Source of the DNA: Euphorbia lathyris
Lineage: Eukaryota > Streptophyta > Magnoliopsida > Malpighiales > Euphorbiaceae
Direction: 5' to 3'
Assembly (NCBI RefSeq): GCF_963576675.1
Contig: NC_088919.1
Span: 60,718,578-60,782,577, forward strand
Length of the DNA stretch: 64,000 nucleotides
Part shown: one piece after another, positions 10,867-23,290 of the stretch
How positions within the stretch are numbered: position 1 is the first letter of the stretch
How the letters are laid out: every line of letters begins with the position of its first letter
Program-made: the position numbers and the translations under genes
Notes under the pieces: model-generated
Database searches by the model: none
What the model saw: the letters and a program-made list of their open reading frames with translations, nothing else
What the model was told of the DNA's origin: nothing

Positions 10867-11601
10867 AGGAAGGGATTTGTTTGTGCTGGAGAAGTGACAA
10901 ACATTAACTTTTCTTATTCCTAGAGAATGAACTTGTCATCCTGCATTTGATGCAACATTTTCACTAGGTGAGTTGTTGTTTCACAAGTATAAAAATCTCG
11001 TAGGCGGAAAGGCTACAGAAGCAGCATTAGATTTTTTTTCTTCTTTTCTAAATTTATGTTGCTTATAAGAAACATAAATCAGCATATGATGATTACGTCG
11101 TGGAACCAATTGAATTAAAAGATTAAGTTGATAGTTAAAGGCCCAATTCATATTAATATCTGACACACTCCCGCACTCAAATGCCCACTATATGATGATT
11201 ATGTCATGGAACCAATTGAACTAAAAGCTTAAGTTGATAGTTAAAAGCGCAATTCATATTAATATCTGACACACTTCCTCACACAAATTGCCCACTGTGT
11301 TTGACGCCTGCACAACACAGGCCCATCTTACCATGTCCTGAAATTAAATCAAACAAATGGGGCTGTCAGGAATCAAACCTTTGATCACTTGGTCAAAGAG
11401 GCTCTCATACCATGTCATGGAACCGGTTATGTGCCTTTGATCTGGTTATGGAATGAGTATGATTTTCTGGTTTATTTGATATTCTACCTTCTGCACCTAT
11501 ATGGTTGAAAGCTTATTAGAGAGAAGCCTTCAATCTCCTAAATTTTTCTTAATGTGGAAATGTTTCTAATTTTTTTTGTATTTCTATAAAAAATTTTGGA
11601 G

Positions 11602-11716
11602 GACGAGCCTTGGCGCAACGGTAAACGTAAGGCTTGCCCTTTATACACCCTTACAGGGACCCCTCCCCGGACCCTCGCTTAGCGGGGATGCGTAATGCAC
11701 CGGGCTGCCCTTTATG
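11602..11716 (+). mobile_element. Au-like SINE with internal deletion
   Basis: It starts with 'gagccttggcgcaacgg', which contains a Pol III A box, then jumps after 'taaacgt' directly to the 3' part ('aaggcttgccc' to 'ccgggctgccc'). The B box and middle (~90 bp) are lost. The 10867-11601 and 11717-12238 stretches around it are spacer without recognisable genes. About 11070-11170 and 11190-11290 hold a diverged ~100-bp direct repeat ('ccaattgaa...taaaag'). Confidence 0.78.
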
Positions 11717-12238
11717 AAGTTTAATGTCATGAAATTTATGATGAAAACAGTGGTGGCAGAATGCTACTATCTTCACTGAATAACTTCTTTTCTTTGCTTG
11801 AAGAGGTTTAGGTGTTGAATAGGTACCTTACGTTGTTTCATTATCTTTTCTGCAGATCCTCATGTTAGATTTTGTGCTTAAGTTATTGCCTTAACATTCT
11901 AGGCAGCCTCAAACTGTTCGAGTCCTGCTTTCTATGATCAAACTGATCAAGGGATGACTCGATTTCTCTCGAGCCTGATCAAAACTTTTGATACTCATAA
12001 ACAACCAAAAAGGTTTTTTCTTTTTTCTCTCTTTGGAACCTTATATTACATTCTTTATTTTGCCTGCATATTCTCTAGATTGCACAAATATTTAATTTAA
12101 GAAACCAATAGAATCAGGTATTTACTTTAGATAAACATTTTAATTGTTATAGAAACTCATGGAAGTACTTGCTTTTTTATGATTGGTTGCATGGATTACC
12201 ATCCATTTTTTCTGGCTTCTAGCATCCAGTTCCCTGCT

Positions 12239-12602
12239 AAGCACCGACACGGCTACTTGTATGGGTGCAGCAAAAGGCATTTTGGAAAAAATATGAGACA
12301 CGGATACGGCGGGGAGACGCAAAATTTATATATAACATAAATAACATTTATAAGTCATTATGAACCATAAATAACATCCATAACAAGTCATCGGTTCATC
12401 AAAAAGAAATAATCAATACTTCAAACTATTTAAACTACCAAAAAAGGGCGGCTGCTATATTATTTTCTTTAGATCTTGATCTCTTTTTTTAGTTAGATTT
12501 TTTTATATATATATCAACACTCTTTTTGTAAAATTATTAAAGAAAAAACTCTATATTCTACTTAATTAACTCAGAAGCCGTGTCCCCGAAGTGTCGGTGC
12601 TT
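12239..12602. mobile_element. MITE with 12-bp terminal inverted repeats
   Basis: The ends are 'aagcaccgacac' (12239-12250) and its exact complement 'gtgtcggtgctt' (12591-12602). The inverted similarity extends inward as 'ggct' near 12252 and 'agccgtgt' near 12577. The interior is AT-rich with no transposase. The flanks 'tccctgct' and 'cctagctt' could be an eroded 8-bp target duplication, which would fit hAT, but this is uncertain. Confidence 0.65.
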
Positions 12603-14468
12603 CCTAGCTTGCTACTGATTGTTTTCTTTCTATATTTATCTGAATTCGTTTTATACTAAAAGCGGAGCATTTAGTTGACATTGATCATTATTTTATCTGC
12701 ATTTTAAACTTTTTATTATCAATCTGGTTGAAAGTAATAAATTCCACCTTCTTTTTCGTCTAGAGCTCTATAAAAGATTCTTAGCCATTTGCATCCCATG
12801 AACATTTTCCAAGTTATTTCAGGTTGAACTGAGATCTTGCTTCTTCTTTCAAATTCTTTTCAGCGATCTTGCAGATTTGGTGGGAAAGATAAGATTCATA
12901 TAATTGTGAGATTGACGGAGGATCTTCAGAAACGTGGCACATTAACGGTATGTATTATGGGCCCACGAATAAGATCACGTCTCAAGTCTTTTCACAAGAA
13001 AATCCTTGATTGCCTTTGCTTTTCATTCCTTTGAATCCTCTATCATTGAAGCTCAATTTGGTGCCCACAACTTCTCGACCGTGTTTCACGAACAGTGAAA
13101 TCAACGGAAAAGAAAACGGTTAGTATCAACCAATGAATAGCAGTCTAAATTGATTGCCTCTAAAGGAATCGACACGAGATCAAAGAGAGAGTAAACGAAA
13201 GAGTAATTAAGACAAGATGAAGTCGGAAGAAATTCTTTGTAAGAGATCACCTAACTCCCTAATTCTGAATTTTTCTGAAGATTAACTATTGATTTCTTGT
13301 TGAAAAGTTATTGCCTCTTATAGACATAAAGACATTACAATAGGAAAAAGTTTTTTTCTTAGTAAAGCTATTATTTAGGAAAATGACTAGGACAATTTTT
13401 TCTAAAATAAAATACTTTATAACTTTTTAAATAAGATATTACTGCTAATTGCTTAAAGATAATATTGCCTAAATAATAGAAAAATAACGTTTCTTAGGCC
13501 CGTTTTAAACTTTTTGGAGGTCTGTGCTAATTTTTTATCAAGCTCTTGATATTTTATAAATTTTGCATTAAGAAAATATAAAGAGAAATGGATGAATTTG
13601 AAGGGTGTGAATTTTGGATGGTTGAATATCTAAATCACGTCTCAATGCACTGAAAGAGTGGAAATGGATCTTATTACATTATATTAATTATTATTTTTTT
13701 TCAATTTAAACTAATATTTATATTTAACTAAGCACGTTTTAAATTTTGGATGCAGAAAGGTTCCTTGCACACCTTCGTCTATGACCTTGCTCTTTCAGTA
13801 ACAGTATGTGTGCTAATCTCTAGTTCTTTAAAGGGTTATGTTAAAGTTGGATCAGTAGACACTTTACTCATGTTTAAAAACTTCAGTAGTGTTTCTCTGG
13901 ACCCGGTCAAATTTGGTCATTCATCATTAGATCTAGGTTTATTAAAATTTTAACATAGAGATTTAAACCATTCTAGAACTTATGTTTAACAAACCTAGAT
14001 CTAACGGTTGATCATCAAATTTATTTGGTCATTCAGACTGGTCACACAAACTGATGGTACAATGGTGTTATGCTATACGATCATGATTATGGTATTGTAC
14101 TTTCTCTCCTTATTGTCATATATGATTCCGCCCACTGTCTCCAAGAAATATTAAATTGGCCTTGTCTGATAGTCTTCCCTAAATCCAAATTTCTAACTTT
14201 TTTTTTGGCTTGTTAGGCCATATTAAATCCAAATTTCTAAGTTCTTTTTTACCTGTTAGGTCTCGAAAATCCAAATTTCTAAATCTTTGACATGTTAGGT
14301 TTTCTCTAAATCCAATTTTTTTTTAGAAGTTTTATATCGGTACTTAAAAGTTGGTTCTTGACCATTTGTATTATAACACGTATATATACGAATTTTTTTT
14401 GAACAAATTCGGTTTAGCAAAAAAAAAAAAATTAGGCATGCACGTGTAAAATCGGCTTCCGCAACCGA
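12603..14468 (+). other. Spacer with two unassigned exon-like segments
   Basis: An exon-like segment at about 12864-12948 is preceded by 'tctttcaaattcttttcag' and followed by 'gtatgt'; one frame reads 'RSCRFGGKDKIHIIVRLTED'. A second lies at about 13754-13805 between a 'gatgcag' acceptor and a 'gtatgtgt' donor. I do not recognise the product, and the two cannot be joined into a convincing protein. The rest is AT-rich. It includes three copies of a short unit, 'aaatccaaatttctaa', near 14180-14310. Confidence 0.35.
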
Positions 14469-14637
14469 TCAATTATGTGTTCGCCAGATGTCATATATCA
14501 AGCATATGCACTTGCTTGTCCAGCAACTTTTTTATATGCTTGTCCACACAGTGAGTTTTCAAATTTTGAGCCCTAGTTTATTTGGAGTTTGGATTTTGGC
14601 ATGAGTAGACAACTTGGCATCACTACATCTCATTCGG
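14469..14637 (+). repeat. PPR 3'-flank segment, copy 2
   Basis: Diverged second copy of 3322-3591, in the same orientation and about 11.1 kb downstream, without the ~70-base middle block. No PPR coding sequence accompanies it. It may mark the edge of an old segmental duplication or a shared small repeat. The following 14638-15384 is AT-rich spacer without genes. Confidence 0.75.
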
Positions 14638-15384
14638 TATTTGGTCACGAGTTGATTTGACTTGAACCCTGTTTGGTGGAGAGAGTTTTGGTCTAAAACT
14701 AAAGCGTTGGATTATTTAAAAAAAAAAATTAGTCAAAACTTCTAATAGTGGTGTATTTGGGAAAGCGGATAGAGCTCAAACCGCTAATTGAAAAAAAGTT
14801 GGTGAAATGAGCTTTTCTAAATGGAGGATTGAAATATTATATTAAAAAACTATTTTGCCTTTAATTACTATTCTTATCTAAATATAATTTTATGTATTAA
14901 ATAACACTTAAGTTATTTGATTGTTTTCTTTATTTTGAATCCGGTTTGGTTTTGTTTTGTTTTTTTTTTTTTTTTTTTTTGTTCATACCAACTTGTTAGG
15001 GTGTTCAGAATCTCCTTCTCCTTTCCGGCCTCCATCTCTAATAATAATAATAAATAACACCTAAGTTAGTATGTGCATATAATTTTTTTTTAGGTATTTA
15101 ATAAACACTATTTTATAACAAGAAATTTATTTGTAATTTTATAGATCAACATAAATATTTATCTATTTACATAAAGTTATATTTGTTAATTAGCAATTCA
15201 CCTTTTAAATAAGCATTATTTAATAGCCGTATAAGACTAACAGTTATTAACTGTTAGCAATCAGCTAAGTTGTAAACATGGATAGATTCTTTCAAGAAGT
15301 ATCAATGGTTGGAAGGCTTGTTCATTGGACCACAAGTTGTAGAGTAGAGACATAATTGATGATGGTATTATGGGAGTTAGAGCA

Positions 15385-15615
15385 CCTTAGCTGGTTGTAG
15401 GAGGAAGTGTGGTAAAAGGAGGATAAGCAGGATGAGATCTACGTTTCAATGGGACAAATGAAAGACATTGTGGATCTTACAAGTAGATAGGTCACTTTTG
15501 TACACGCTCAATGATCTTGAAGGGTCCATAATAACGAGCATGGAGCTTGAGGGAATTGCGAAGTGCCATAGTAATCTTGCGATAAGATTGCAGCTTCAAG
15601 AACACCAAGCATCTG
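15385..15615 (-). pseudogene. Ty3/gypsy integrase C-terminal relic
   Basis: The minus strand reads 'VFLKLQSYRKITMALRNSLK' followed by 'LHARYYGPFKIIERV', the conserved C-terminal end of gypsy integrase, where a chromodomain-type tail begins in many plant lineages. A stop soon after and a shifted 'IHNVFH'-like stretch show decay. No LTR was found. It belongs to a different lineage from the intact element at 23291-33214, whose tail reads 'GKLGINWIGPYQIVEKVG'. Confidence 0.82.
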
Positions 15616-16657
15616 TAGTGGATGCAATTTGTTTGCTACTTTGAGCAAAAAAGTAGTAACCAACCATTAGTATGGTTGTGTTTAATTTTAGTTTGTTACT
15701 AACTATGGTAACAAACAGTAACTGTTACCAATGAAGACCAAAAAATAATACAAAAAGGGGAGTGTGGCATCTGGTGTGTATAATACATGCGTCAACATGA
15801 GGCATCTGATGCCTCGTAAAGCAAAATTATTTACTTTTTTGTAATGGCTCACCACACTTTATTTACTCGGCATAAATTCAACATGTATGTGGACAATTTC
15901 ATTTTCAATCCAATTTGTTTAATATTTTTTTACACGTTATCAAATATTGAACTAATAAAAACTCTAGTGGGTTATAACTTTTAAAGTGTCGTTTATGCCT
16001 AAGTGACATCTAAAGTTTACAAACACCATTAGAGATTCTCTTATAGTAAATTTCTTGTCAGTTTTTTTTTACGTCTGCCACATGTTTCATTTTATTTTGA
16101 GCTTTAGAGAGATACTCTTTAAGATAATAATAAGACTCTGTTCTTTTTTACTGAAAAAAACGAACTCAACTGAACTAAATTCTATTGAAACTGAAATAAT
16201 AATATAATATAATTATTTAAAAATAGCAATAATTAAAATAAAAAGCTTATAAAAATGATAGTGGTTCTAATAATAATAATAATAATTACCTATGACTAGT
16301 GGTGAAACTCTTAGCCTAGTGGTTGAAAGCTTACCTATGACTAGAGAAGAAGAAGAAAGAAGAAGAAGAAGAGAGAGAAAGAAAATCAAAATAAAAAATT
16401 AAAAAGGGATGGAGAAGATGGTATTTTTGATTTTGAGGTTTATTTGTGATAATTAGATAATTAGGAGCGTTAATTTATAAAATAAATAAATATAAGGACC
16501 AAATTAACTCTTTTCTTTTTGAATTTTAATACTGTTAGTCAATTTTGCCTCTGTTTGCTAACGACGTTTAGCACAGACCTTTTTTTGCATAAAAAAACCC
16601 ATAGGTTCGAGTTTGTAAAACGTGTAAGCCAAATGCATTTTTTGTGTACTTATCCCT
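15616..16657. other. AT-rich spacer with simple repeats
   Basis: No gene is recognised. An inverted-repeat patch around 15655-15740 ('tagtaaccaacc' and 'ggtaacaaacagtaactgtt') resembles one at 63875-63935 and may be a small MITE. (AAT)n tracts occur near 16205 and 16270 and GAA-rich tracts near 16345-16385. Confidence 0.5.
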
Positions 16658-17277
16658 TGTAATTATTCTAATTTGGGGGAGTTGGGTTCGCAGGATCAGA
16701 ACCAAATATTCATCTTCCGCAGCTTTAGCTCTTTTTTTTCTTTTCTTTTAACCCTAACTTCCTTCGTAACTCCTTGTTTCGATCACCTCCTGAAGCGAAA
16801 ATTATACCATTAAATTCCTTATTTCGTAAGGAAGATTTTGAGAGCACTATTCATATTTTTCTGACTGAAAAGTGTAGTGACCGGAGCGGGTATTTTTTAC
16901 CAGGAAAGTGTTAGATCCCGACCTTTTAAGCGATTTTAGTAGCGAAAGGAGTGTATTTTTTGACTCCTCTGAATGTTGGCTATCTTGTGGTAGTCTCGGT
17001 TCTCACTTCCGACAAGTCTGACGAAATTCCGGCATCCGACCACCGCGTTTCGGCGAGACTCCAGTGAGCGTTTTCCAACCAGAATTTTACCCTTTGTATA
17101 GGTTCCAATATATATGATGGTTTTTCTAAACTATTAGTCTTTTATGATAATTGAATTTCTAAAGGGTTAGAATTTTAGATTTAAGTAGATGGTTACTGAT
17201 TAATTAGATTGAGTTGGAACTTAATTGTAATAATTCTGATCCTGCAAACCCAACTCCCCCAAATTAGAATAATTACA
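16658..17277. mobile_element. TIR element, 620 bp, with 44-bp terminal inverted repeats
   Basis: The left end (16658-16701, 'tgtaattattctaatttggg' and on) and the right end (17234-17277) are inverted copies with a single mismatch over 44 bases. The interior (about 530 bp) has pyrimidine tracts and an exon-like GC-richer part (about 16870-17075) but no transposase. TIR length suggests a Mutator-like non-autonomous element that may have captured host DNA. No target duplication was found, so the superfamily is open. Confidence 0.68.
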
Positions 17278-17451
17278 ATATTATATTAATTGATAAAATT
17301 AATAATAAACCTATGGCCCACTTAACATATTTCTTTTCTTTTTTTTTTCTTTTTCACAAAACCAACTTAATTTCATTTCTTTTATCTATTTATTTCTATT
17401 ATTATTTTTTTTATTAATTATACACAATTATTTAGATGTTACAGTATCGTT

Positions 17452-19565
17452 ATGGCGAAAGAGACAGAAGGGCGAAAGAGAGATGGCGACTCGCTAGGGT
17501 TTGCGAAGGACGGGGTGGGTGGCCGTTCGGGGCAGGGTCCGGGGGATCGGTGTGCGATGGCGGTGCAGGGAGCGGATCGGGGGGTGAGAGGGGGTCGGTT
17601 GAGGTTTCGGCGGCTGGGGAAAGGTGGGTTGGTGAGGCTAGGTTGCGGGATCGATCTCGGGAGGGTCTGAGGTCGCCGGTGTTGGATGATGAGGAGGCGG
17701 CTCACCTGTCTGGTTTGGGTGAAGAGGTTAGGGGGGACGGTTGTGCTTTGGTGGCCGGGATCTGGGGAGATGGGGATGATGCGAGGTTAGGGGAGAAGGG
17801 TTGTGAGGCGAGTGTTGTGGTGGCCGATCTCGCTGGATCGGCTGCAGATGGTGTTTGCGGAGGGCTGGCTGCCTCATCGGCCATCTCTTCGGGCAAGAGG
17901 CCGCCTGCCTCTTGCGAGGAACCTAGCAGTCCCGCCGGTGGTACTAGTTTTTGGCCCTCCTTTGCAGGCGCCGGTTTTGAAAACTGGGCAGGTTTTGCGA
18001 GATTAGGACCTGCCTCTTTTGGTCCTATCCCGGGCTCTGATGGTCTGAATGGGGGCGCAATGGGAGGGATGAATGTCTTGGATCTTAAAAATTCTCCTAA
18101 GGTTGTGGATGGTATCCAAGGTCAGGGGAACGTGTTATCTCCCAGGAAGATTACAGGTTCTAATGGGATAGGTAAAGGGTCTTGGAGAGACACTGTTATG
18201 GGGGTGGTTGAAGAAGAACCTTGCCCAGAAGAGGTTCAAATGATTGGAGAGTCGGAGGATCTTTTTTTTTGACTCTGATGACGATGAAGGTGCTCAGGAT
18301 GATCCCCTCTGTCCGGTTCTCAGATTGTCTTCAGCAGAGAAGCGTGAACTTAGAGAAAAGTGGAAGGTGTCTTTAATTGTGAAGGTGCTGGGCAAGAGGA
18401 TTAGTTTTAACTATTTTGCCCAGAGGATTCATTCCCAGTGGGCGAAGAAAGGGAAGTCAGTATTACTGACATTGAAAATGACTACTTCATCATAAAATTT
18501 ACCAGTGTGGAGGATTATAATACTGTGATCATGGGAGGCCCGTATATTATTGCAAACCATGTTTTGGCCTTAAGGCCTTGGGTCCCTAATTTTAACCCTC
18601 ACGACTGTATGGTGAATAAGATTTTGACTTGGGTTAGGTTCCCAGGCCTTCCTATTGAGTATTATAGTGAGAAGTTTCTTAGTAAAATTGGTGGTTTGGT
18701 AGGGAGGGTCCACCATGTGGATAAGACGACCATAGGAGCCATTAGAGGCAAGTTTGCTAGGGTCTGTGTGGATGTTGATCTTGCAAAACCCTTACTGTCT
18801 AAATTATGTGTGCAGGATAAGGTTTTTTTCATTGAATATGAGGGTTTACATAACATTTGTTATGAATGTGGTATGTACGGTCATTCTAAAGAAGGGTGTC
18901 CCAAGAGGGAGAGGGTCATTGAGGAGAATGTTGTGGACAGTGGGAGTAATACGGCGGTTATCCAGGGAGGAGGTGGTAACTTTGGTCCCTGGATGGTGGC
19001 TAAAAGGACCGCTCGTCGAAGGACTCAACCTCCAGTTGCTCAGAATATCCCTCCTGATATCTCCTCCAAGGGGAAATCCGCTTCTCCTAAACCTTTGGCT
19101 GTTTCTTTGGAGAAGGAGAGGCCTAAGCCCAAGGCCAGGGAGGGAGCTGGTTCCTCTTCTACCCTGAGATCTGGGTCTAGGTTTGAAGCTTTATCTATTG
19201 AGGAGGTTCATTTGCCTGTCCAGAGTAAGAAGCAGATGGAGCATAACATTCCAGGTATGGCTCCTTCTGGTCCTTCTGTGGTGATGGTTGATGCTGTTAA
19301 TCCCCTCTTTGTTTCTAAAGGTGATGAACAGGGGAAATCCCTTGTTCTGGAAACCCATAGGTTGAATGAGAAATCTGAGGTTAGTAATCCTATTCCTTGT
19401 GGGGAGACTGGGCCTGGTAAAGCTATGGGGGTTATTAAACCTAACCTGAAGAAGCCAAAGAGTAAACGGAAAGGCATCCTTAACTCTCTGGCTCCTTATG
19501 AGAAGAGGGGACCTGCGGGTTCCTCGGTGAGGCTCTCAGGAGCCCCCAGTAAATACCTAGTTTAG
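17452..19565 (+). pseudogene. LINE ORF1 (DUF4283 / zf-CCHC_4 RNA-binding protein), frameshifted
   Basis: ORF1 proteins of plant L1 elements bind the element RNA. The ATG at 17452 ('MAKETEGRKRDGDSLG') is the first in the element. Its frame closes at 17670, and coding continues in another frame to 18272, including the 'SWRDTVMG' motif. A run of nine T (18262-18270) shifts the frame into the DUF4283 start ('LREKWKVSLIVKVLGKRI'). Another shift near 18450 leads to the main frame ending at 19565, with 'NDYFIIKFTSVEDY', 'GGPYIIANHVLALRPW' and the zinc knuckle 'CYECGMYGHSKEGC' (CX2CX4HX4C). The Pro/Lys-rich tail is typical. The N-terminal quarter is markedly GC-rich compared with the flanks. Confidence 0.88.
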
Positions 19566-19597
19566 GTTGGGTAGTGTGGTCAGTTGTCCTCCCTCTT

Positions 19598-22500
19598 ATG
19601 GATTTGTTGTGTTGGAATGTTAGGGGTGCAGCTAGTAAGGCTACCCGCATCCATATTAATGATCTTATTAAACAGTTTAACCCCTCCTGTTTTGCTTTAT
19701 TGGAAACTAAGATTAGTGGAGAGAAAGCAGAGGAGGTGGTTAAAAAGTTTAAATTTTGGAGGTGTGTTAGATCGGAGGCAACTGGCCGGGCTGGTGGGAT
19801 TTGGCTCTTCTGGAGGCCAGATCAGATTAACTTTGATGTTATTAATATGGATAAGCAGTTTATTCACTGTAAAGTCAGTGTTTCTGGGAATAGGCCCTTC
19901 TTGCTTACCCTTGTTTATGCAGACCCTGTCTTAGCTAATCGGAATCGTCTTTGAGAGGTTCTCTTCTCTATGAGTGTCAATATTTCTGAGGCCTGGTTTA
20001 TTGCGGGTGATTTCAATGACATAGCTCTTATGAGTGACCAGAGGGGGGGTTCCAATCATTACATTAATCGGTGCCTCAACCACAAGAATAGTATAGATTT
20101 ATGTGGGTTGTCCGATCTTAGGGCTTCTGGTCATAAATTCACTTGGAAACGTAACAACACCTTCGTGCGTTTGGATAAAGTCTATGCTAATGTAATTGCT
20201 CAAACTTCCTTTCCTGAGTGTTCGGTTTTAAATCTTCCTTTCCGGCATTCGGATCACTGTCCTATTTTGTTTAGACTCTTGAGAGGCAACCGGCCTAGAG
20301 GGAGGAGACCTTTCCGGTATCAGTTGGCCTGGGAATCCTCAGTTGAATGTCTTGCAAGCTGCTAATGGGTTCAGAGATAAGGTGTTAGGGTGGAATAAAC
20401 ATGTTTTTGGTCATATTATTGGGAGGAAGAATAAGTTATTAAGGAGGATGGAGGGTATCCAACGTAGGCTGGAGATTAGGTTTGATCACATGTTGGATGG
20501 TCTCCTTAGAACTCTTCAGAAGGAGTTGGAGGCTGTGCTTAGACAAGAGGAGTTTCTTTGGTTCCAGAAATCCAGGAAATCGTGGATTAGAGATGGGGAT
20601 CGGAACACCAGATACTTCCATCTTTCTACCATGATCAGAAGACAGAGAAATAGGATTGAAGCCATTAAGAATTCCAATGGGGAGTGGGTTTATGAAGACG
20701 AGGTGATTCGTAATATGGCCTTTGAGTTCTATAAGGACCTGTTCAAGGAGGATCCTGTCCAGCTAAATGGGGCCCATTCTGCTGCTACCTTCCCTCAGAT
20801 TAGTGAGGATAGCATTCAGAATGCCTTTCAGCCTATCTCGTGTAAAGAAATCGACCAAGCTATCTTTAGTATTGGGGCTGCTAAAGCTCCGGGGATTGAT
20901 GGTTTGCCGGCTGGCTTTTACCATAAACACTGGGAGGTGGTTAAGGAGGGTATCTATGATTTCATCTTAGGTGTTTTCAACGGGTCTAAGGACATTGGGC
21001 TAGTTAATAGAACCCTCCTTGTCCTTATCCCGAAAATTGATAAGCCTTCTTCTTTCCTGCATATGAGACCCATTAGTCTTTGTAATGTTCTTTATAAGAC
21101 GGTTACAAAGATTGTGGCTAATAGAATCCGGGGAATCCTCCCTGAGATCATTTGTCAGAATCAGGGTAGTTTTGTTCCCGGTAGACAAATGATGGACAAT
21201 GTGGTGATAGCCCAAGAAATGGTCCATTCGATGAAGATTAAAAAATGGAAGAAAGGCATTGTGGCTTTAAAGCTTGATTTGGAAAAAGCTTATGATCAGA
21301 TCAACTAGAACTTTCTTATGGAAAGTCTAGAGAGAGCTAGGATCCCAGAAAACTGGAGGAAGCTTATCAAGGTCTGTATTTCTTCTCCTGTTTTTCAAGT
21401 CATGGTTAATGGGGATATGTCTGAGGAGTTTTCTCCTGGTCGGGGTATCCATCAAGGTGACCCTATGAGTCCTTTCCTTTTCATTATTGCTATGGAGAGG
21501 CTTTCTCACCTAATTCAAGATGCTATTGATATTGGGAGTTTCCACCCGGTAGCTATTAATAGCTTCTGCCCCCAGGTGACTCACTTATTCTTTGCAGACG
21601 ATGTCCTTATCTTTCTGGAAGGTAATGAGGAGCAATTGAGTGTCATTATGGATATCCTTAATTGTTTTTGCTTGGCTTCCGGTCAGAAGCTCAATATCCA
21701 AAAATCAAGGATGATGTGCTCTAAGAATATGAATCCGAGAGTTTGCAAAAGATTAAGTGACTTGTCTGGTATTCCTCTTACTGAGTCTCTTGGTAAGTAC
21801 CTGGGTATTCCCCTGCACAGTGAAAGAGTGTCTAAAGTTACCTTTCAGGATACTTTGGACAGCCAATTCTAAATGTGCCTCTTGGAAGGCCAGTACTCTT
21901 TCTCTGGCAGGTCGTACGACGTTAGTCCAATCTGTTAATTGTGCGACCCCTAATCATATCATGCAGGCTTGTCTGCTTCCGGCCCCTGTGCTTAATAATC
22001 TGGATAAGATCAACCGTAGATTCCTATGGGGGGAAGCTGAGGCGGGGAGAAAAATCCATCTTGTGCCCTGGAATGAAGTGTGCCTCCCCAAAGCGTCTGG
22101 TGGTTTGGGTATTAGGAAAGCAAAGGACAACAAGAAAGTTTTATTAATGAAGCTCCTTTGGCGGATGTGGCAGTGCCCCTCTTCTCTTTGGGCTTGCCTT
22201 CTTTGTGGTAAGTATCGGAAAGATAAAATCTTCGGGGGCCCCAAGGCGAGAGTTACCCAGTGTTCCTTTCTTTGGAAAGGGATTAGCACCATTTTTGCGG
22301 ATTTTTGTTCTGGGGTTGGTCTAGAGGTGGGCAATGGTAAATCCATTAGTTTCTGGTTTGATACCTGGTTAGGGGACAAACCTTTGGTAGATGTGTGTAC
22401 TACTCCCCTGCCTAATGACATCAGGAACTGGAGGATTGCTGACGTGGTGGACTCTGAAGGGGATTGGATCTGGGCCAAGATCGAACCTTTCTTAGGTCTT

Positions 22501-23290
22501 GAGACACTTCTTAAAATGCGGGGCTTCAAGGTGAGTATTCATGAGGAGGATTTGGATAGACACTGCTGGGCTCTAACTAATAATGGAGCATACTCTTGCA
22601 AGTCTGCCTTTGAAGCGTTTTCCCCCCCTTTGTCGGTTCCTTCCTCAGAGGTTTGGAAGTCCATTTGGGCCCTTAAAGTTCCTTATCGTGTTAGGAGTTT
22701 CTTGTGGCTGAGCGTCAAGGACAGGTTATTGACTAACTTGGATAGGCACAGGAGGCATTTATCGGAGTCTGGAGCTTGTAGTAGATGCAGAGACCATATT
22801 GAGTCCTTATGCCATGCCCTGAGGGATTGTTCAAAGAGTAAAGAGGTTTGGAGGAATATTCTTCCTCCTAATTCTTTATCTTCCTTCCTGGCCCATCCTG
22901 AAGATGTTTGGTTCTCTGATGGAGTTAAAGGTAAGCTCCTCTCGTTCATGGAGCATGGTGACATCTTCTTTGCCATTATCTGTCACCAAATTTGGAAATG
23001 GAGAAATGAGGAAATTTTTGGTAGTAAAACTATTTTCGTGCCAAACTTAGTTGAATTCTTCTCCAATAAGTTCTTCTCCATTTTGGACAGTTTTAAATGT
23101 GATTCCCTGGCCAGCTCTTCCCTGAGTAAGAGTGTCCACCTGGTTAGTTGGGTTAGGCCCAGAGAAGGGGTGGTGAAACTGAACACTGATGGCTCTTGCC
23201 TCAGTAATGGTAAAATTGCAGCAGGAGGAGTTCTCAGAGATGCTGGAGGAGCTTGGCTTTCTGGTTTTTACCAGAATTTGGGTTTGGGGT
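19598..23290 (+). pseudogene. LINE ORF2 5' part: endonuclease, reverse transcriptase, zf-RVT, start of RNase H
   Basis: ORF2 performs target-primed reverse transcription. The ATG at 19598 opens the APE-type endonuclease ('LLCWNVRGAASK', 'LLETK', 'FIAGDFND', 'SDHCPI'). The reverse transcriptase follows ('PGIDGLPAGFY', 'MRPISLCNVLYK', 'LDLEKAYDQ', 'GIHQGDPMSPFLF', 'FFADD' near 21590), then zf-RVT ('VPYRVRSFLWL') and the RNase H start 'KLNTDGSC'. Breaks are a TGA at 19952, a frame change with probable loss of coding around 20340, a TAG at 21306 where Trp is expected, and a frameshift near 21860. The frame is then cut at 23290 by the gypsy element and resumes at 33220. Confidence 0.9.

Noticed and set aside
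12864..13805. Further exons of the DNA ligase 1 pseudogene
   Set aside because: The translated segments do not match any part of ligase 1 that I know, so they were left unassigned.
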